Shown here one piece after another: positions 1-4,306 of a stretch of DNA of 5,541 nt (position 1 is the stretch's first letter; each line of letters begins with the position of its first letter). The notes under the pieces are model-generated. The model was not told the DNA's origin, searched no databases, and saw nothing but the letters and a program-made list of their open reading frames with translations. This DNA is from an uncultured Bacilli bacterium (GTDB lineage Bacteria; Bacillota_I; Bacilli_A; RF39; UBA660): positions 1-5,541 of the forward strand of contig CANQOE010000090.1 in assembly GCA_947625315.1 (NCBI GenBank), written 5' to 3'. The position numbers were made by a program, and so were the translations under genes.

Positions 1-1299
1 AATTGTTACTTGATTTCCTAAAGCTCCACCACAACTGCTACCTAAATAACCTCGATCAGCACAACCATTATAAGTATAAGTTACAACACCATCAGCCGCG
101 GCATAAATTGGTGAACCCCAGAAAGCTCCATAACTACCTGAAATATCAATACCATCGTGGTGAGTTCCCCAACGCCAAGTATAGTAAGAAGTAATGACAT
201 AACCTTTATTAGTTGGCCAAGCCCAGTCACCATCGATAACAACCGGATTTTGATTAGGATTACCAGCATTATATTTAGTACCTATGGCCGTTACTTGGGT
301 TTGAGAATTTTTAATTGTTTCGCGACTAATGACATTCGTTTCTTGACTACGTTCTCCATTAGTTACAGTATATTCTTCAGTAACGCGGTCAATACCATTA
401 ACACCCGGAACTGTAACTTTAGATGTTCCCCGAGCCATTGAAGCATCATTAACAGTTGTTTTATCATAATAAACCGTTTCATCACTAATTTCATGTAAAT
501 TGTAAACAAAAGTCAACTGAGGATCAATTAAAGTAACGTTAACTTTATCTCCTACTCGAAGAATTGTATTTTCATTTTTATATTGCGTATTGGCAATTAA
601 AAATTCTTCAACGTTTAATTTATTGGCATCACTAATTGATTCAATAGTATCTCCGAGTTTTATTTCATAAGTTTCACTTTGAGGATCAGGGCCAAATAAT
701 AAGTATTGACTTAAATCGGTAGCATCAGTAAATATTTGTTCATTAACACTTATATATTCTTCTTTAATACTGATATTTTCTAAAAATTTCATATCCTGAA
801 TAATCCGACCCGTACTTACAATTTCACTTTGATTATTATTGATATAACGCGTATATTCATTTTCGCTTAAGAATGCTTGTACAAAGGTTTTGGCCGCCTC
901 GTTAAATACTTCTTTATCTAAAACATTAATAATATAATCATGATCTTCCCCATCAATAGTTACGACATAACCTTTAATGGTAAAATCATCGTTTTCTTCT
1001 AGTTTTTGATAAACATTTTCGACATTATCAGCATGAGCAATATAAGAAGAAGTTTCAATTATTTTTAAACTAGTTGGAGGATAAACCGTATCTATATTGT
1101 ATTTCTTTTTAATTTCAGATTGGTTTTTATCGATTAAATCATATAGATATGTCCCATCTTTAATAGTTCCAATAGTTTCCCCATTCAAATAAACTTGATA
1201 AAAAGTTTCAATATTGGAATCAAGACGTTTATCATTACAAAAAATTACCAAAACACCCACGATTATAATCATAACAATTAAAATAAGCGTTTTTTTCAT
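1..1299 (-). CDS. Membrane-anchored LysM-G5-M23 peptidoglycan endopeptidase, C-terminus cut by window edge
   Basis: Probable cell-wall hydrolase: M23 (LytM-type) zinc enzymes cut peptide cross-bridges of peptidoglycan outside the membrane. The 433 visible codons read open from an ATG to position 1. Residues 1-3 are MKK and residues 4-20 form a hydrophobic membrane anchor or signal. Residues about 30-205 are an unassigned region with a VYLNGETIGTI motif. A LysM-like domain (about 210-257, YEIKLGDTIESI) should bind glycan, a G5 domain follows (about 262-340, with VPGVNGIDRVTEEYTV), then the M23 domain from about 359. H381 and D385 in HDGID are the first zinc ligands, followed by SPIYAAADGVV; the final HxH lies beyond the window. 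C413 and C423 flank a short insertion before GGALGNQ. C21 follows the anchor (VIFC), but this is a poor lipobox. The start lies 2 nt after the dnaB stop. Family and domain order are confident; the exact substrate is unknown. Confidence 0.9.
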   Translation of the reverse strand, partial: MKKTLILIVMIIIVGVLVIFCNDKRLDSNIETFYQVYLNGETIGTIKDGTYLYDLIDKNQSEIKKKYNIDTVYPPTSLKIIETSSYIAHADNVENVYQKLEENDDFTIKGYVVTIDGEDHDYIINVLDKEVFNEAAKTFVQAFLSENEYTRYINNNQSEIVSTGRIIQDMKFLENISIKEEYISVNEQIFTDATDLSQYLLFGPDPQSETYEIKLGDTIESISDANKLNVEEFLIANTQYKNENTILRVGDKVNVTLIDPQLTFVYNLHEISDETVYYDKTTVNDASMARGTSKVTVPGVNGIDRVTEEYTVTNGERSQETNVISRETIKNSQTQVTAIGTKYNAGNPNQNPVVIDGDWAWPTNKGYVITSYYTWRWGTHHDGIDISGSYGAFWGSPIYAAADGVVTYTYNGCADRGYLGSSCGGALGNQVTI

Positions 1300-1301
1300 A
1301 A

Positions 1302-2657
1302 TTAGGAATTCACCTCATTTATATTATCTTGGTTTAAATAATTTTTAAAATTACTATAATTTAATTCAAATAATAAGCGATATAGACCAGTTGTTCCTTT
1401 ACGATGTTTGGCAATAATGACATCAATTGGAACAATACTTTCTTTCTTTTCACTTTTCGCGGCATAATAATCTTGTCTATTTAAGAATAAGACTAAATCA
1501 GCATCTTGTTCCAAAGAACCAGATTCTCTTAAATCTACTAAAGCTGGTTCTTTATTTTCTCTTTTATCAACCGCCCGGGAAAGTTGAGCTAAAGCTAAGA
1601 CAGGAACATCTAATTCCAAAGCCATAGTCTTTAAAGTACGCGAAATTTCGGATACTTCAACTTGACGCGATTCTACGCGATTAGAACCAGTTGTTACAAG
1701 TTGCAAATAATCGATTATGACTAAACCTAAACCTTTAGGCATGGCACTTAAACGCCGACATTTAGCTTTTATCTCAGGCGCTGTAATTCCAGCATTATCT
1801 TCGATATAAATATTGGTATTAGCAAGCTTACTCATAGCTTCATTATATCTTTTCCAATCATTATGTTCCATTTTGCCGGTATTTAATTTATAAACATCTA
1901 TACCTCCGACACTAGCAAGCATCCGATTAACTAACATTTCCGCAGACATTTCTAAGTTAAAAATAGCAATAGCTTTATCCGTAGAAAAGGCGGCATTGGT
2001 GGCAATATTTAAAGCAAAAGCTGTTTTACCAATACCAGGACGTGCGGCGAGAATGATAAGTTCGCCCCCATGTAATCCTGCGGTTACTCTATCTAAATCA
2101 TAAAAGCCTGTTCTGATTCCGGTGATATCACTATGATTTTTACTCAATTCTTCTAAACGTTCTTGAGCTCTTCTTAATACTTCATGAATAGGCTCAAATT
2201 CACTTACTTGGCGAGCTTTAGCTAAAGCAATAATATTTTTTTCGGCATCATCTAAAGCACTAGTAACAGATTCATTATTATAAGCACTATCAATAATATC
2301 AGTAGCTTTATTAATTAAATTCCTTCTTAAAGCTTTTTCTTTTAAAATATTGATATAATATTCTAAATTAGCCGTTGTAATAACCGAATCTATAACTTCG
2401 GTTAAATAAGAAATACCTCCAATTTCATTTAGAGATTTCTTTTTATCTAACTCCGCTTTAACAGTTGTTAAATCTATAGGAGTTTTATTTTTATATAAAG
2501 AAATTAAGCAATTAAAAAGCAAGCGATTTTTATCACTATAAAACATATCTTCTGTTACTTCATCATTTATTATTTCCAAAGAATTTTTATCTAAAAAAGC
2601 AACTCCTAATACACTCATTTCTGCTTCTAAATCACTTGGCATTGCTCTAGTAGCCAT
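1302..2657 (-). CDS. dnaB: Replicative DNA helicase DnaB
   Basis: Hexameric ATP-driven helicase that unwinds DNA at the replication fork and is loaded through its primase-binding N-terminal domain (called DnaC in Bacillus). At 451 residues it has the usual family length. The N-terminal domain (about 5-150, PSDLEAEMSVLG near the start) leads through a linker to a RecA-type ATPase domain from about 180. Visible motifs are Walker A RPGIGKT (206-212), the catalytic Glu in NLEMS (E236), Walker B VIIDYLQL (D316), LALAQLSR (Q358), the signature DLRESGSLEQDAD (375-387), and K417/R419 in AKHRKG, which reach the neighbouring subunit's nucleotide in this family. No motif is damaged. The ATG at 2657 is 8 nt after the rplI stop with AGGTG 5 nt upstream. 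No intein is present, although dnaB is a common intein site. Its place after rplI is the usual Firmicutes order. Confidence 0.98.
   Translation of the reverse strand: MATRAMPSDLEAEMSVLGVAFLDKNSLEIINDEVTEDMFYSDKNRLLFNCLISLYKNKTPIDLTTVKAELDKKKSLNEIGGISYLTEVIDSVITTANLEYYINILKEKALRRNLINKATDIIDSAYNNESVTSALDDAEKNIIALAKARQVSEFEPIHEVLRRAQERLEELSKNHSDITGIRTGFYDLDRVTAGLHGGELIILAARPGIGKTAFALNIATNAAFSTDKAIAIFNLEMSAEMLVNRMLASVGGIDVYKLNTGKMEHNDWKRYNEAMSKLANTNIYIEDNAGITAPEIKAKCRRLSAMPKGLGLVIIDYLQLVTTGSNRVESRQVEVSEISRTLKTMALELDVPVLALAQLSRAVDKRENKEPALVDLRESGSLEQDADLVLFLNRQDYYAAKSEKKESIVPIDVIIAKHRKGTTGLYRLLFELNYSNFKNYLNQDNINEVNS
1311..1316 (-). promoter_or_regulatory. Ribosome binding site of the M23 peptidase gene, inside the dnaB 3' end
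   Basis: GAGGTG lies 11 nt upstream of the ATG at 1299, within the last codons of dnaB (AAT GAG GTG AAT TCC TAA). The spacing is slightly long. Because the site is inside translated dnaB sequence and the genes are 2 nt apart, translation of the peptidase is probably coupled to dnaB (inference). Confidence 0.7.
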
Positions 2658-2662
2658 ATTTT

Positions 2663-2667
2663 CACCT
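2663..2667 (-). promoter_or_regulatory. Ribosome binding site of dnaB, overlapping the rplI stop codon
   Basis: AGGTG, 5 nt upstream of the dnaB ATG at 2657, shares bases with the TAG stop of rplI (2668-2666). The overlap supports the ATG at 2657 as the true start and suggests translational coupling between L9 and DnaB (inference). Confidence 0.75.
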
Positions 2668-3106
2668 ACTTACTTAAAACAACATTTATGTTAAATTTAA
2701 CTTGTTTATGTAAAACAATTTCCACAACATGGGTTCCTAAAACATCGATATCGCTATCTAATATAATGTTTTTTTTATCAATATCAAAACCTTTTTCTTT
2801 TAATTTAGCTACGATTTGTTTGGTACTTACTTGGCCAAATACTTTATCTCTAGAACCCGTTTTAACTTTAAAATTTAAAGTAATATTTTCAAGTTTGTTT
2901 TTAATTTCGTTATATTTAGCAATATTAGCATTTTCTTGCATTTGTCTTTCATCAAGTTCTTTATCAAGAATTTCTTTACTTCTTTTAGAATAAGGTACTG
3001 CGAGTTTATTTTTAATTAAATAGTTATTAGCATACCCATCACTTACTTCTAAAATTTGGTCTTTTTTACCAACTTTACGAACATCACTAAGTAATATTAC
3101 TTTCAT
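2666..3106 (-). CDS. rplI: 50S ribosomal protein L9
   Basis: L9 binds 23S rRNA near the L1 stalk of the large subunit and helps hold the reading frame. The 146-residue length is typical. The N-terminal rRNA-binding domain (about 1-50) carries the family signature around VGKKDQILEVSDGYANNYLI and continues into KNKLAVPYSK. A lysine- and glutamate-rich connecting helix follows (about 42-75), then the C-terminal domain (about 78-146) with TGSRDKVFGQVSTKQIV and GTHVVEIVLHKQV. The start is fixed by a perfect AGGAGG 7 nt upstream of the ATG. The gene begins 15 nt after the thioredoxin-like gene and runs into dnaB. In Bacillus the gene upstream of rplI is gdpP (yybT); here that position is held by the thioredoxin-like gene. 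Confidence 0.98.
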   Translation of the reverse strand: MKVILLSDVRKVGKKDQILEVSDGYANNYLIKNKLAVPYSKRSKEILDKELDERQMQENANIAKYNEIKNKLENITLNFKVKTGSRDKVFGQVSTKQIVAKLKEKGFDIDKKNIILDSDIDVLGTHVVEIVLHKQVKFNINVVLSK

Positions 3107-3113
3107 TTACTTT

Positions 3114-3119
3114 CCTCCT
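3114..3119 (-). promoter_or_regulatory. Consensus Shine-Dalgarno site of rplI
   Basis: AGGAGG lies 7 nt upstream of the ATG at 3106 in the 15-nt gap after the thioredoxin-like gene. It is the only full-consensus site in the window; the other genes use AGGTG or GGGTG. This fits a higher demand for L9 than for its operon partners (inference). Confidence 0.85.
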
Positions 3120-3121
3120 AA

Positions 3122-3670
3122 TTATTTTTTAGTTGAAAAAGCTATGAACCACACAAAACCCAAGATTAAAACCCCAAAAGCACTAAAGATAATTATATTA
3201 GTTAAAGGATTAACCTTAGCATATAATTTATCTAAATCTTTAGCGTGTACTTTTAATTCATTTTCTTGAATAGTCTCCGCGACTATATCTTTATATTCTC
3301 CATTTTCTTTATAAGAATTAGCAATACTTAAAATACCATTAAAATCAGAAGCATTTCCATACATGCCAATTTGATATTGGTCCCCAATAACGATTAAAGG
3401 AACATTTTCTTTTTGTTTGTCGGTTAGGCCTAATTTATCCCCAACTAAACTATGCAATTTTTCATTTTTGGCATCTTGCCATACTTCATAAGTAACTAAT
3501 TTAATATCCCCAAGTTGGTCTTTATGTTCATTGATATAATCTAAAGCTTCTTCACAATGCGGACAAGTACTGCCTCTAAAGAAATAAATTGTTATGTCTT
3601 CAGCTTTAACTAAAGATGGAAACAAAACTAAACTGCCTATTAATAGTAATGATATAAATATCTTTTTCAT
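3122..3670 (-). CDS. Secreted thioredoxin-like CPHC protein with C-terminal membrane anchor
   Basis: Likely extracytoplasmic thiol-disulfide oxidoreductase of 182 residues. Residues 1-23 look like a cleavable signal peptide (MKKIF, hydrophobic core, then VKA before ED). Strand ITIYFFRGST leads into the active site C36-P-H-C39. CPHC is the DsbA-type dipeptide and is often found in oxidising enzymes, but the dipeptide alone does not settle direction. V90-P91 in ENVPLIVIGD is the expected cis-proline next to the active site. Helical residues 107-150 follow. A transmembrane helix (about 157-178) ending in STKK would anchor the domain facing outward with a cytoplasmic tail. AGGTG lies 7 nt before the ATG, and a good promoter lies just upstream, so this is the first gene of the operon with rplI, dnaB and the M23 peptidase. 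The fold is confident; substrates and redox partner are unknown. There are no other cysteines and no DsbD-like multi-pass domain. Confidence 0.88.
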   Translation of the reverse strand: MKKIFISLLLIGSLVLFPSLVKAEDITIYFFRGSTCPHCEEALDYINEHKDQLGDIKLVTYEVWQDAKNEKLHSLVGDKLGLTDKQKENVPLIVIGDQYQIGMYGNASDFNGILSIANSYKENGEYKDIVAETIQENELKVHAKDLDKLYAKVNPLTNIIIFSAFGVLILGFVWFIAFSTKK

Positions 3671-3690
3671 AAACTTTCACCTACTTTTAA

Positions 3691-3720
3691 ATTATATCAT
3701 GATATCATTTTATTTGTAAA
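3691..3720 (-). promoter_or_regulatory. Sigma-A type promoter of the thioredoxin-like/rplI/dnaB/M23 operon
   Basis: On the minus strand, -35 TTTACA (3720-3715, 5 of 6 consensus bases) and a perfect -10 TATAAT (3696-3691) are separated by 18 bp. Transcription should start near 3684, giving a leader of only about 14 nt in which AGGTG sits almost at the 5' end. It lies just downstream of the preceding gene's terminator, as expected for a new operon. Hexamers were read directly; activity is inferred. Confidence 0.75.
3694..3708. repeat. Overlapping palindromes / ATATCAT direct repeat in the operon promoter
   Basis: The 15 bp contain a perfect 12-bp palindrome ATATCATGATAT (3694-3705) and a perfect 10-bp palindrome ATGATATCAT (3699-3708). 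Seen otherwise, ATATCAT occurs twice in tandem with an 8-bp period. They overlap the -10 element and fill part of the promoter spacer, where a repressor would block RNA polymerase. No regulator can be named; in AT-rich DNA such palindromes also arise by chance. Confidence 0.5.
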
Positions 3721-3773
3721 GACAAAAAGAGAAAAAAAGCTATTAAAGAAAGTGTGTAATTAAAAAATAAACA

Positions 3774-3802
3774 TAAAAAAAAGAAACTTAAAATAGTTTC
3801 TA
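3774..3802 (-). terminator. Rho-independent terminator of the ferritin-like gene
   Basis: In transcript sense, AGAAACT (3801-3795), a 6-nt loop and AGTTTCT (3788-3782) form a 7-bp perfect stem running into an unbroken run of eight T (3782-3775, sharing its first T with the stem). The stem starts inside the TAG stop codon of the gene (3802-3800). It has few G-C pairs, so it is moderate rather than strong. It separates this gene from the following operon. Confidence 0.75.
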
Positions 3803-4237
3803 TAAGTAAGGTTCAAATTCTTTCATATTGTGTTCTTCGGTAGCTAATAATTTTTGGGCTAAATCAACAATATCTTCATCTTGTTCTTGATAAGCATTTA
3901 ATTTTTCTCGAATAGCAATAACTCCTTTTTCGTTACCTTCAATCATAAGTTTAACAATGTTTTTATCACTTTTATTAATTGTCATCATTTCACTCATAAT
4001 TTTACTACTCAATTTTTTTAAAGCACTTATTCCTTCTTCGGTAGTATGAAATTTTTCCATTAATAAAGTTTTAGCCATATTACAAAGACGATCATATTCG
4101 ACTCTTTGTTCTTTAATCAATTTAGCTACTTCTTCATTCTCAACCTTATCAATTACGGCATCAATACCAATTAAACCCATTTGGGCATTTTGATAAATTA
4201 GATTTAAAAATTCGACATTAGCATTTGCTTTTTCCAT
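3800..4237 (-). CDS. Small all-helical, ferritin-like protein of unknown function
   Basis: I do not recognise a named family. From the ATG at 4237 the protein has 145 residues, no signal peptide and no membrane segment, so it is probably cytoplasmic. The sequence reads as four or five amphipathic helices (about 4-31, 33-61, 68-87, 90-116, 119-141), the pattern of a ferritin-like/DUF2383-type bundle. Acidic and histidine residues that could bind metal include E47, E100 and the C-terminal E134-E135-H136, but the paired ExxH motifs of true ferritins are not clear; metal binding is a guess. C52 is the only cysteine. An in-frame ATG at 4252 would add MGEFF, but it has no ribosome binding site and lies in the upstream terminator hairpin, whereas the ATG at 4237 has GGGTG 8 nt upstream. 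It is flanked by terminators on both sides, so it is probably transcribed alone. Confidence 0.75.
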   Translation of the reverse strand: MEKANANVEFLNLIYQNAQMGLIGIDAVIDKVENEEVAKLIKEQRVEYDRLCNMAKTLLMEKFHTTEEGISALKKLSSKIMSEMMTINKSDKNIVKLMIEGNEKGVIAIREKLNAYQEQDEDIVDLAQKLLATEEHNMKEFEPYL

Positions 4238-4268
4238 AAAAAATTCACCCATTTATATTATGGGTGAA
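4238..4268 (-). terminator. Rho-independent terminator of the RNase J-like gene
   Basis: In transcript sense, TTCACCCAT (4268-4260), a 7-nt AT-only loop and ATGGGTGAA (4252-4244) form a perfect 9-bp stem followed by six T (4243-4238). It starts 15 nt after the RNase J-like stop codon. Its 3' arm contains both the rejected upstream ATG and the GGGTG ribosome binding site of the ferritin-like gene, and the T run abuts that gene's ATG, so the element may also mask translation. Confidence 0.85.
4246..4250 (-). promoter_or_regulatory. Ribosome binding site of the ferritin-like gene, buried in a hairpin
   Basis: GGGTG lies 8 nt upstream of the ATG at 4237 and resembles the AGGTG sites of neighbouring genes, which decides the start in favour of 4237 over 4252. 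All five bases are paired in the 3' arm of the terminator stem, so the site would be closed whenever the hairpin forms. Confidence 0.6.
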
Positions 4269-4277
4269 ATATTAATA

Positions 4278-4306
4278 TTTATACTAAACTTCTTGTACGA
4301 CCGCAA
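4278..4306 (-). promoter_or_regulatory. Weak candidate promoter for the ferritin-like gene
   Basis: TTGCGG (4306-4301) and TATAAA (4283-4278) are separated by 17 bp on the minus strand, over the end of the RNase J-like gene. The -10 is good (5 of 6) but the -35 matches only TTG. Transcription would start near 4271, so the message would begin almost directly with the 9-bp hairpin. No better promoter is visible nearby, and AT-rich chance matches are likely. Confidence 0.25.

Noticed and set aside
157..441. Plus-strand open frame opposite the M23 peptidase (also 3-194 and the minus-strand frame 81-269).
   Set aside because: They overlap a coherent LysM-G5-M23 reading frame, have low-complexity translations and no sensible ribosome binding site; they are shadows of the real gene.
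1234..1242. Lipoprotein signal in the M23 peptidase around C21.
   Set aside because: The residues before the cysteine are VIF, which do not fit the L-[AS]-[GA]-C lipobox; a transmembrane anchor is more likely.
1302..2657. Intein or other insertion in dnaB.
   Set aside because: The protein is 451 residues with continuous Walker A, Walker B and C-terminal motifs; no extra domain is present.
2688..2993. Plus-strand open frame opposite rplI (likewise 1427-1627 opposite dnaB and 4537-4773 opposite the RNase J-like gene).
   Set aside because: Each is antisense to a conserved gene with recognised motifs and shows no family features of its own.
3721..3773. Possible small RNA or short gene in the AT-rich stretch between the terminator and the operon promoter.
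   Set aside because: It holds only A/T-rich and polypyrimidine sequence with no open frame with a ribosome binding site and no stable hairpin.
4238..4252. Upstream ATG at 4252 giving a 150-residue ferritin-like protein starting MGEFF.
   Set aside because: No ribosome binding site precedes it and it lies in the 3' arm of the terminator stem, while the ATG at 4237 has GGGTG at 8 nt.
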